The position numbers were made by a program, and so were the translations under genes. Below the pieces are notes generated by a model. It had not been told where the DNA came from and did no database searches. It worked only from the letters and a program-made list of their open reading frames with translations. A stretch of 13,400 nucleotides of DNA, from NCBI RefSeq assembly GCF_937877005.1, contig NZ_CALEFV010000225.1, positions 1-13,400 on the forward strand, in the 5' to 3' direction. Shown one piece after another: positions 7,736 to 12,871 of this stretch; position 1 is the first letter of the stretch; the number at the start of each line of letters is the position of its first letter. The stretch is from an uncultured Fibrobacter sp. GTDB taxonomy: Bacteria; Fibrobacterota; Fibrobacteria; Fibrobacterales; Fibrobacteraceae.

Positions 7736-8269
7736 ATGGAAGAACAGATTGACGTTTTGAATATGGACGGAACACCTTCGGGATATTCCTGTGGCCGTAC
7801 GAAAATACATGCCGAAGGTTTGTGGCACCGTACGGTGCATATTTGGGCTTTTGACGGCGAGGGGAAAATTCTCTTTCAGTTGCGGAGTGCTCAAAAGGAA
7901 AATAATCCGGGACTTTACGACACGAGCTGTGCGGGACATATTACGGCTGGAGATTCGAGCCTGAATGCCGCCGTGCGCGAACTTCGCGAAGAACTGGGCG
8001 TAACTAAGAGTTCGCGCGATCTCGAATATGTATTCGAGGCAATACACAAGAGTGTATTGAACGGCGGCTCGTATCTGGACAATGAATATTACGATGTTTA
8101 TAAGATCGTTCTCAGCGACGAAGAAATCCAGTCGCTTGTACCCCAGCCGGGCGAAGTCGATGGATTTGTGTGGATGACTCGCGAACAGTTTTTTGCAAGA
8201 CATAAGCTGCACCCTGAAAAGTTCGTGAACCACCCGAAGGATTTCCTGTGGCTGATGGAGAATGTATGA
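7736..8269 (+). CDS. Nudix hydrolase, Idi/YfcD-like
   Basis: This 177-residue protein has a Nudix box at 67-89, reading G-HITAG-D-SSLNAAV-RELREELGV. It fits G-x5-E-x7-REUxEExGU except that Asp73 takes the place of the first Glu; the metal-binding RELREE core is intact. The N-terminal part (MDGTPSGYSCGRTKIHAEGLWHRTVHIW) resembles the subgroup that includes isopentenyl-diphosphate isomerase-like Nudix proteins and E. coli YfcD. Such enzymes act on nucleoside-diphosphate-linked or similar pyrophosphate compounds; no substrate can be named. The ATG follows the kinase 2 stop after one base, with AAGGA at 7720-7724 as a rather distant ribosome-binding site, and the gene overlaps the next by 4 bp. 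Translation is therefore probably coupled to the signalling genes. Cytoplasmic, no signal peptide. Confidence 0.9.
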   Translation: MEEQIDVLNMDGTPSGYSCGRTKIHAEGLWHRTVHIWAFDGEGKILFQLRSAQKENNPGLYDTSCAGHITAGDSSLNAAVRELREELGVTKSSRDLEYVFEAIHKSVLNGGSYLDNEYYDVYKIVLSDEEIQSLVPQPGEVDGFVWMTREQFFARHKLHPEKFVNHPKDFLWLMENV

Positions 8270-9144
8270 TGACGAAATTTTATAAGGATACAGCCCTCGT
8301 GCTTGAAGGCGGCGGAATGCGTGGCGCCTACCTTTCGGGCGTGCTCGACGTGATGCACGATCACGGCCTCAAGTTCGGCGGCTATGCCGGGACATCCGCG
8401 GGTGCCACGCACCTTTGCAGCTACCTCTCGGAACAGCGCGAAAGGAATAGGCGCATCGATGTCGTCCATTCGGCGAGCAAGCGCTACATGGGCTGGGGGA
8501 ACCTCATCCGCACTGGTGAGTTTTTCGAGGTGGATTACTGCTACAGGCAGATTCCCTATGTTATAGACCCGTTCGATTTCGAGAAGTTCCGCGAGAATGC
8601 GGCCGAGTCCGAATTCTACGCTGCGGCATCGAACCTCGAGACGGGCGAGGCAGCCTACCTGCTGACCCGTGACCTCGACACGTCCGAAGGCATGGACAGG
8701 ATTCGTGCGTCGGCCTCGCTTCCGCTGATGAGCCACATCGTGGAAGTTGACGGCATGAAGCTCCTGGACGGCGGTGTCGCCGACAGCATCCCGTTCGAAA
8801 TCATGGCGAAGAAGGGCTTTGAAAAGCAGGTCGTCATCGTGACGCAGCCCGAGGGCTACGTGAAAAAGCCGAACTCGCTTGTTCCCTTGTTCAAAATCGT
8901 CTATCGCAAGTACCCAAAGTTTATCGAGGCGGCAAGGACGCGCCATATACGCTATAACGAGTGCCTAAGGACTCTAGAAGACTGGTGCAATCGCGGGACC
9001 ACGTTCCGCATCCGCCCGAGTGAAAGTTTCGACATTTCGCGCCTCGAAAAGGACAAGTCCAAGCTTGCGCGGCTCTATGACCTTGGCGTAAAGGACATGA
9101 CCGCCCTCATGCCGAGGCTGTTGAATTTCTTAGAGAGTAGATGA
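8266..9144 (+). CDS. Patatin-like phospholipase / acyl hydrolase
   Basis: This 292-residue protein carries the full patatin signature: an oxyanion Gly-rich loop EGGGMRGAY at 14-22, the nucleophile elbow GTSAG at 42-46 (Ser44) and the catalytic Asp in DGG at 168-170. Patatin-family enzymes use this Ser-Asp dyad to release fatty acids from phospholipids or other acyl esters. The closest known bacterial type appears to be the stand-alone YjjU/RssA-like group. The first ATG, at 8266, overlaps the Nudix stop (ATGA), with GGAG at 8257-8260 five bases before it; an in-frame GTG at 8248 has no such support. No signal peptide is seen, so it should act in the cytoplasm or on the inner membrane face. 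It is the last gene of the cluster. Its codons end in C/G more often than those of the kinases, so it may have a different history. Confidence 0.92.
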   Translation: MMTKFYKDTALVLEGGGMRGAYLSGVLDVMHDHGLKFGGYAGTSAGATHLCSYLSEQRERNRRIDVVHSASKRYMGWGNLIRTGEFFEVDYCYRQIPYVIDPFDFEKFRENAAESEFYAAASNLETGEAAYLLTRDLDTSEGMDRIRASASLPLMSHIVEVDGMKLLDGGVADSIPFEIMAKKGFEKQVVIVTQPEGYVKKPNSLVPLFKIVYRKYPKFIEAARTRHIRYNECLRTLEDWCNRGTTFRIRPSESFDISRLEKDKSKLARLYDLGVKDMTALMPRLLNFLESR

Positions 9145-9147
9145 CGT

Positions 9148-9181
9148 GTCATTCTGAGCTATACGAAACTAAGAACTTTAG
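9148..9181 (+). repeat. Diverged copy of a dispersed intergenic repeat
   Basis: This copy starts with GTCATTCTGAGC, identical to the start of the copy at 9231, then shares GAAAC and a shifted AAGAA...TTTAG end. It begins four bases after the patatin stop codon. Confidence 0.55.
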
Positions 9182-9191
9182 TTCTCAAGTT
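9167..9191 (+). other. Imperfect hairpin downstream of the patatin gene
   Basis: AGAAC (9172-9176) and GTTCT (9181-9185) pair around the loop TTTA, and outer AACT/AGTT arms extend the stem with a small bulge. It sits shortly after the stop of the five-gene cluster and could slow or end transcription, but no T-run follows, so I do not call it an intrinsic terminator. Confidence 0.35.
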
Positions 9192-9222
9192 GAGTTATGC
9201 CCTTTGGGTAGGAGTGAAACGT

Positions 9223-9228
9223 TATAAT
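9223..9228 (+). promoter_or_regulatory. Possible -10 box for DUF1653 and the Ser-rich lipoprotein
   Basis: TATAAT lies 54 bases before the DUF1653 ATG. No -35 box at normal spacing is seen, and the box does not have the TAnnTTTG form used by other genes here. It lies just before the second repeat copy, which would then be in the 5' leader. Confidence 0.25.
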
Positions 9229-9230
9229 GC

Positions 9231-9269
9231 GTCATTCTGAGCGGAGTGAAACGGAGTCGAAGAATCTAG
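9231..9269 (+). repeat. Dispersed intergenic repeat of the GTCATTCTGAGC type
   Basis: The element runs from GTCATTCTGAGC through GGAGTGAAACGGAGTCG to AAGAATCTAG. Its ends contain inverted ATTCT and AGAAT arms. Closely similar short intergenic elements are widespread in FCB-group and some other bacterial genomes. The internal GGAGTGAAAC also occurs alone at 9211-9220, so the 138-bp gap holds pieces of about two and a half copies. It ends 13 bases before the DUF1653 start codon. Confidence 0.65.
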
Positions 9270-9282
9270 TCGAGAAGAACCT

Positions 9283-9522
9283 ATGTCTAAAGCAATTGCC
9301 GGTCGCAGGTACCGCCATTACAAGAAAGATACGATGATCTATACGGTCGTTACCGCCGATGCCCTTGACTGCGAAACGGTCGAGCCTGTCGTAGTGTACC
9401 GCAGCGAGTACGAGACTCCCGACCACCCGAAGGGAACGCTCTGGGTGCGCAATCGCAATGACTTCGAAAGCGAGGTGACGCTTGCCGATGGAACGGTCGT
9501 TGACCGGTTCACTGAAATTTGA
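9283..9522 (+). CDS. DUF1653 domain protein
   Basis: This 79-residue protein fits the DUF1653 family almost end to end: an early GRRYRHYKKD, then TVEPVVVYRSEY, LWVRNRNDFESEV and a final DRFTEI. The family is small, widespread in bacteria and of unknown biochemical role, so no function is proposed. GAGAAG at 9272-9277 is a usable ribosome-binding site. No signal peptide or membrane segment is seen. The start codon lies 13 bases after a dispersed repeat, and the Ser-rich lipoprotein follows after 16 bases, so these two genes may share a transcript. Confidence 0.85.
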   Translation: MSKAIAGRRYRHYKKDTMIYTVVTADALDCETVEPVVVYRSEYETPDHPKGTLWVRNRNDFESEVTLADGTVVDRFTEI

Positions 9523-9538
9523 TAGAATGGGAGGAATC

Positions 9539-9958
9539 ATGAAAAATATCCATACGACAATCTTGTGCCCGCTCACCTTGGGCGCTTTACTTTCGACCAT
9601 GATGCTCGCTTGCGATGATAGCTCTAGCGCATCTGCCGCGCAGGAAGATCCTGTCAGCAGCGCATCGCAAGATGAAGTGCTGAGCAGTTCTTCGCAGGAA
9701 GTTCTGCCGCTCAGTTCCGAGGCCGCCATAGACGATGCTCTTTCTAGCGAAGCGCTTCCCGAAAGTTCTGCGACACCTGAAAGTTCTGCCGAGGAGGAAT
9801 GTTACGATGGTTCCGCCTCCATTGACCTTTATAGCGTGGAACGGATTAATTTTTCGTGCCCGAACAGTATGACCATGTACAATCATGATACCTGGACATA
9901 CTATAAGTGCGACGGGTCGACCGTTGTCGAAATAGATATGCCCCCTTGCAGCCTGTAG
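9539..9958 (+). CDS. Small Ser-rich lipoprotein of unknown function
   Basis: This 139-residue protein begins at the ATG preceded by GGGAGG (9529-9534). The signal peptide ends in MMLAC, with Cys25 as the likely lipidated residue; Asp-Asp follows the Cys. Residues about 28-85 form a low-complexity linker of Ser, Glu and Ala with many SS and SSS runs, followed by a short C-terminal part (about 86-139) with four Cys, at Glu-Cys-Tyr-Asp, FSCPN, YKCDG and PPCSL, which could form two disulfides. Ser-rich linkers after the lipidated Cys are common in Fibrobacter envelope proteins. The tail YKCDGSTVVEID resembles the Cys/aromatic modules in the FISUMP lipoprotein at 10917-12545. Binding or structural role cannot be told. 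It converges with the EamA gene, with only eight bases between stops. Confidence 0.8.
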   Translation: MKNIHTTILCPLTLGALLSTMMLACDDSSSASAAQEDPVSSASQDEVLSSSSQEVLPLSSEAAIDDALSSEALPESSATPESSAEEECYDGSASIDLYSVERINFSCPNSMTMYNHDTWTYYKCDGSTVVEIDMPPCSL

Positions 9959-9966
9959 CGAAAGCT

Positions 9967-10878
9967 CTATTTTCGTTTCATTTCGGCCATGACCATGCCC
10001 GCGACAATCGCTACCGCACCTGCGATGGCGATAGGCGTGATGCGTTCCCCGAGGGCGATGACCGCCGTGATGATGGTGACGAGCGGGATGGCGTAGATGT
10101 AGTTGCTAGCGAGCACCGTGCCGAGCTGTTTTAGCACCTTGTTCCATGCGAGGTAGCCGAGCAGCGACGAGAAAACCGTGAGGCAGACGAAGTTGAACGA
10201 TACGACCGGTTCCGCGAAGTTCTGCCACGGGATGTCGAACGTTTTATGGATGTTGCCGCCTGCCTCGACGAACAGCGCGGGCAGCGACATGAGTGCCCCG
10301 TAAAAGAACATCTTGCGGGTTATGAACAAAGTAGAATACACACCGTTGAACTGGCGCACGACCAGCGAATAGATGGCCCACATGACGGACGAGGTGAACG
10401 CGAGCATGTCGCCCACGGGCGAAAGCTTCAGGATGAACTTGCCGTTCAGCACCACGAGCACCATCCCGACAAACGTAATCAGGCACCCGACAACCTGCCG
10501 CTTGCCGAGGCGCTCCGCCTTGTACAGGATGCCCCCGAAAATCATGGTGAGCAGCGGGTTCGTGCACACGATAAGCGAGACGTTGCTGCTGGGCGAAAGC
10601 GTGAGTGCCGTGTTCTCTGCCCAGAAGTAGAGCGTACAGCCCGTGATACCGCAGATGAACAGGATGATTTCGTGCTTCCAGCTCTGGCAGCGGAACTTCT
10701 TGTGGGATGCCGCGAGCAAGATAAGGTAGGTGACCGCGAACCGCAGCGTAAAAATCTGCACGGCGCTGAATCCGTGGTTCAGCAGCACCTTCGTGCTCAC
10801 GAAACTCGTGCCCCAGAACGCAATCGTCGCGATGGCGAGGATATGCCAGAGGGCTATGTTGTTGCGCGCGGGTGTCAT
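9967..10878 (-). CDS. EamA-family (DMT superfamily) transporter
   Basis: This 303-residue inner-membrane protein is hydrophobic throughout, with about ten predicted membrane helices in two EamA repeats (roughly 10-138 and 150-297). The first repeat has the typical AFWGTSFVSTKVLL and later ENTALTLSPSSNVSLI; the second contains GDMLAFTSSVMWAIYSLVVR and a final helix IAGAVAIVAGMVMAEMKRK. Members export amino acids, metabolites or other small molecules; the substrate cannot be inferred. I chose the ATG at 10878. An in-frame TTG at 10887 lies inside the TATATTTG box and is rejected. Its start is 38 bp past the end of the FISUMP gene on the same strand, but it has its own promoter box. The plus-strand lipoprotein gene ends eight bases beyond its stop. 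Confidence 0.92.
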   Translation of the reverse strand: MTPARNNIALWHILAIATIAFWGTSFVSTKVLLNHGFSAVQIFTLRFAVTYLILLAASHKKFRCQSWKHEIILFICGITGCTLYFWAENTALTLSPSSNVSLIVCTNPLLTMIFGGILYKAERLGKRQVVGCLITFVGMVLVVLNGKFILKLSPVGDMLAFTSSVMWAIYSLVVRQFNGVYSTLFITRKMFFYGALMSLPALFVEAGGNIHKTFDIPWQNFAEPVVSFNFVCLTVFSSLLGYLAWNKVLKQLGTVLASNYIYAIPLVTIITAVIALGERITPIAIAGAVAIVAGMVMAEMKRK

Positions 10879-10884
10879 CGCGCG

Positions 10885-10892
10885 CAAATATA
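10885..10892 (-). promoter_or_regulatory. TATATTTG promoter box of the EamA gene
   Basis: The minus strand reads TATATTTG, then CGCGCG, then the ATG at 10878. The box is a perfect match to the TAnnTTTG element known in Bacteroidetes. With only six bases to the start codon and no Shine-Dalgarno sequence, the mRNA would be leaderless or nearly so. Confidence 0.6.
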
Positions 10893-10916
10893 GTTTTATT
10901 TATTGGATTATACGGG

Positions 10917-12545
10917 TTATTCCTCGGAATCCTTTACGCAGCGGATGTTGTAATAATTCGACGTACCCCACGCGAAATTTTCATAATCAGATTCGGTAAA
11001 AGCAGCTAACCATCTGTATTTGGAGTTATCGGTCTGATCAATCTCGACATCGGAAGTCCAATAGAAAGAATAGCAACCACCCCCCGCAACGCAAAAACCG
11101 CGCCATTCGCGGGTATTTTCATCTATGTCTAAGTAATATGGTTCATTATATTTCATTCCGTAGATTAAACTGGTGCAGCTACCTATTCCATCATCATATA
11201 TTGTTTGACAATCATAAACAGAATGATTTATTTGGTCGTATTCTAACCAAGATGGAAGATGCCAACCATCGGGGCAGACATCATCTACGCTGTTCCACTT
11301 GTAGAATTGTCCGTGCTCCTTGCAGTACTTGGTACTGTCATGGTAGCAGAGACTGTTCGATTTCTCGTAGCGCATATTCTCGTTCATCCACATTTGCCCT
11401 TTGATTCCAATTGTCCTGTAAACATTTCCGTCGCGGGGATCCTGTATGCTGCCTATATTCAGATGGTCGAAATCGTAGCTCCATCCGGAAGAGTCCCTGT
11501 CTGCAACCCTGATAGAGTCGTAGTATGCACCACCTGCGCGCCATTCTTTGAAATAAAATTTTTTGCTCGAATCCGGATCGCATACGTAGTTCGAATACTG
11601 GTAACGCGCGCTTTCGCCCTTGTTGTAGCTGGTGCAGCCGCGCTTTATTGCCACTTCCATCGGCATTGCGAACCTAAACTTCCCGCCGTCGCATACGTAC
11701 TTATTGTACGGGTGGATTACGCCGTTGTCTATGGAGCCGTCTTCTGGGCAGGGCTTTCCGTAGGTATCGTATTCGAGAAGCGTAGAGGGTTCCCATGTCC
11801 TGGCCTTGCAGGTAAAGTAGATTCCAGAGTATTTCGCGACCTCGCCACCGCGCGCTTCGATGCAGCCGCCGAGTTCGACTTCTGCGCCGAGTGCCGCACG
11901 CCAGCGATTCTTGTCGAAGATGTAGAGCTTCTGCGATACTGCCCCGATCTTGGCTGCGCCATCGGTCGTGTCGGTCCACTGGTAGGTGTCGTATTCCAGA
12001 GCGGTCGCCGTCTGCCAGGAGCTGGACTTGCAGATATAGTAGGGGCTCCCCTCGATGGAATCCAGGTGGGCGACTTCGCCTTCGCGGGTGTCCTTGCATT
12101 CGCCGAGCCCTTCGACCATCTTGCCGTACTTTTTTATCACGACGCTTATCGTGTCTCCCATGCCGGGGACGTAGTTGCCTGCGGAATCGAACAGCACCGG
12201 CGAAACGCCGTCTTTGCCATCGATACCGTCCTTTCCGTCAGTACCGCCTTCACCATCCTTACCGTCCTTGCCGTCGGCTCCGTTTGCGCCGTTCAGTGTC
12301 GTCCACTTTTTCTCGTCGCAGTAGAACACCTTGGCGGAATCGGCTACAAAGTATATCAGTCCGAAGTTCTCTGCCGAGCATTCCGGCAGGTCGGCGAATG
12401 CGGTCACCCTCTCCATGCCCGTGACCTCATTCGTCATGTTGGTGATGTCGTCTCCTTCGTCACCGCAGCCGGTAAGGATGGTAAAGCAGAGGGAAGCGGC
12501 CAGCGGGATAATCCCTGCCGATGTGGGGAGGTTGTTCCTTCTCAT
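10917..12545 (-). CDS. FISUMP-domain lipoprotein with collagen-like repeat
   Basis: This 542-residue surface or periplasmic lipoprotein has a signal peptide ending in ILTGC, with lipidated Cys27. After a short domain (about 45-84) comes a collagen-like stretch at 86-113 of nine Gly-x-y triplets, mostly GKD or GxD. Then come Cys/aromatic modules of 35-40 residues at about 150-188 and 228-262, each with GEVA, YY/YF-x-C-K, a Trp and LEYDTY, plus looser copies near 55-84 and 310-350. Residues about 369-542 form the FISUMP domain (TIGR02145-like): DGNVYRTIGIKGQMWMNENM, YKWNSVDDVCPDGWHLPS, and the end NIRCVKD. This domain family is greatly expanded in Fibrobacter; its role is unproven, with adhesion or carbohydrate binding suggested. 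GGAG six bases before the ATG at 12545 supports that start over the ATG at 12557, which overlaps the GGAG. Confidence 0.92.
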   Translation of the reverse strand: MRRNNLPTSAGIIPLAASLCFTILTGCGDEGDDITNMTNEVTGMERVTAFADLPECSAENFGLIYFVADSAKVFYCDEKKWTTLNGANGADGKDGKDGEGGTDGKDGIDGKDGVSPVLFDSAGNYVPGMGDTISVVIKKYGKMVEGLGECKDTREGEVAHLDSIEGSPYYICKSSSWQTATALEYDTYQWTDTTDGAAKIGAVSQKLYIFDKNRWRAALGAEVELGGCIEARGGEVAKYSGIYFTCKARTWEPSTLLEYDTYGKPCPEDGSIDNGVIHPYNKYVCDGGKFRFAMPMEVAIKRGCTSYNKGESARYQYSNYVCDPDSSKKFYFKEWRAGGAYYDSIRVADRDSSGWSYDFDHLNIGSIQDPRDGNVYRTIGIKGQMWMNENMRYEKSNSLCYHDSTKYCKEHGQFYKWNSVDDVCPDGWHLPSWLEYDQINHSVYDCQTIYDDGIGSCTSLIYGMKYNEPYYLDIDENTREWRGFCVAGGGCYSFYWTSDVEIDQTDNSKYRWLAAFTESDYENFAWGTSNYYNIRCVKDSEE

Positions 12546-12577
12546 TCTATTCTCCATGGATTGATGCCATTGTAAGA

Positions 12578-12585
12578 TAAATATA
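12578..12585 (-). promoter_or_regulatory. Promoter box of the FISUMP lipoprotein gene
   Basis: The minus strand reads TATATTTA, 32 bases before the chosen ATG at 12545. Transcription about six bases downstream would leave a leader of roughly 25 nt that includes the GGAG ribosome-binding site. No -35 box is visible. Confidence 0.45.
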
Positions 12586-12642
12586 TTAATATGATATCAA
12601 AAGGTCTCTTTATTTGAGGATGCAGCTTCTTTTCTCTTTTTT

Positions 12643-12665
12643 CCATATTCCAAGTTGGAATATGG
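12643..12665. repeat. Perfect 10-bp inverted repeat
   Basis: Arms CCATATTCCA (12643-12652) and TGGAATATGG (12656-12665) are exact reverse complements with the loop AGT. No T-run follows on either strand (the plus-strand T-run precedes it), so it does not look like an intrinsic terminator. It is an operator candidate between the FISUMP and metY promoters. Confidence 0.6.
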
Positions 12666-12678
12666 TGCGTGCCCCGAG

Positions 12679-12700
12679 TTTATGCAAATATTTGCATAAA
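12679..12700. promoter_or_regulatory. 22-bp perfect palindrome, operator candidate for metY
   Basis: The half-site is TTTATGCAAAT, followed directly by its exact reverse complement. It ends four bases before the TTGACA box of the metY promoter. A further ATGCAT at 12700-12705 extends the pattern, giving three ATGCA-type half-sites in a row. Position just upstream of -35 fits an activator site, or a repressor that touches the -35 box. The regulator is unknown. Confidence 0.6.
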
Positions 12701-12704
12701 TGCA

Positions 12705-12734
12705 TTGACAAGATATAGCCTTTTTCTATATTTG
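12705..12734 (+). promoter_or_regulatory. metY promoter P1 (TTGACA-16-TATATTTG)
   Basis: A perfect TTGACA at 12705-12710, a 16-base spacer, and TATATTTG at 12727-12734. Transcription should start near 12740, giving a leader of about 130 nt before metY. Confidence 0.7.
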
Positions 12735-12751
12735 CCTATCAAACGGATAGG
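12735..12751 (+). other. Hairpin at the P1 transcript start
   Basis: CCTATC (12735-12740) and GATAGG (12746-12751) are exact complements around AAACG. It lies at or just upstream of the expected start of transcription, so it could be a 5' mRNA hairpin or a DNA operator overlapping the start site. Confidence 0.45.
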
Positions 12752-12752
12752 A

Positions 12753-12809
12753 ATGTTGCGTGATTGTGGCGGCGGCCTGTGGCGAATTATCTTTCGTCTA
12801 GGTTGGTGA
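12753..12809 (+). CDS. Possible 18-residue leader peptide upstream of metY
   Basis: An ATG with AGG just in front opens a short frame, MLRDCGGGLWRIIFRLGW, that ends at TGA within the GGTT...AACC stem at 12801-12821. It contains one Cys codon and no Met beyond the start, so it gives little support to classical Met or Cys attenuation. Coding is unproven; it may be chance. Confidence 0.2.
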   Translation: MLRDCGGGLWRIIFRLGW

Positions 12810-12835
12810 GCTTCTCGAACCACGTCTTTCGTCTA
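12790..12835 (+). repeat. Pair of 11-bp direct repeats in the metY leader
   Basis: TCTTTCGTCTA occurs at 12790-12800 and again at 12825-12835, 35 bases apart. Between them, GGTT (12801-12804) pairs with AACC (12818-12821), enclosing GAG-CTT-CTC. The second copy runs directly into promoter box P2. Confidence 0.5.
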
Positions 12836-12837
12836 TC

Positions 12838-12845
12838 TATATTTG
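12838..12845 (+). promoter_or_regulatory. metY promoter box P2 (TATATTTG)
   Basis: A perfect TATATTTG lies 26 bases before the metY ATG. Transcription about six bases downstream would leave a leader of roughly 20 nt holding the AAGAGG ribosome-binding site (12861-12866, five bases from the ATG). With P1, this suggests two alternative transcripts, with and without the structured leader. Confidence 0.5.
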
Positions 12846-12871
12846 GTTTTGAAATTAAACAAGAGGCAAAA

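Larger units (their letters stand above)
12546..12871. other. 326-bp divergent regulatory region, FISUMP gene / metY
   Basis: No convincing protein gene fits in this AT-rich gap. In order it holds the FISUMP promoter box, a pyrimidine-rich tract (about 12626-12642), a hairpin-forming inverted repeat, a 22-bp palindrome, a complete promoter for metY, a leader with hairpins, direct repeats and a possible short reading frame, and a second promoter box. Confidence 0.7.

Noticed and set aside
8098..8946. 282-codon minus-strand open frame opposite the Nudix and patatin genes
   Set aside because: It spans two real genes on the other strand with intact catalytic motifs; no domain is visible in it.
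9959..9975. Bidirectional terminator between the convergent lipoprotein and EamA genes
   Set aside because: CGAAA and TTTCG can pair around a 7-nt loop, but the stem is only five pairs and lacks a good T-run; it also overlaps the EamA stop.
11259..12575. 438-codon plus-strand open frame opposite the FISUMP lipoprotein gene
   Set aside because: It is antisense to a gene with a clear signal peptide and a known domain, has no family motif, and follows from codon bias on the other strand.
12620..12718. 32-codon plus-strand frame with GAGG touching its ATG
   Set aside because: It runs through both inverted repeats, its ribosome-binding site has no spacing and there is no promoter box in front; chance is more likely.
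12735..12871. SAM-type riboswitch upstream of metY
   Set aside because: The context is suggestive, but I could not find the conserved core or the multi-helix layout of known SAM riboswitches.
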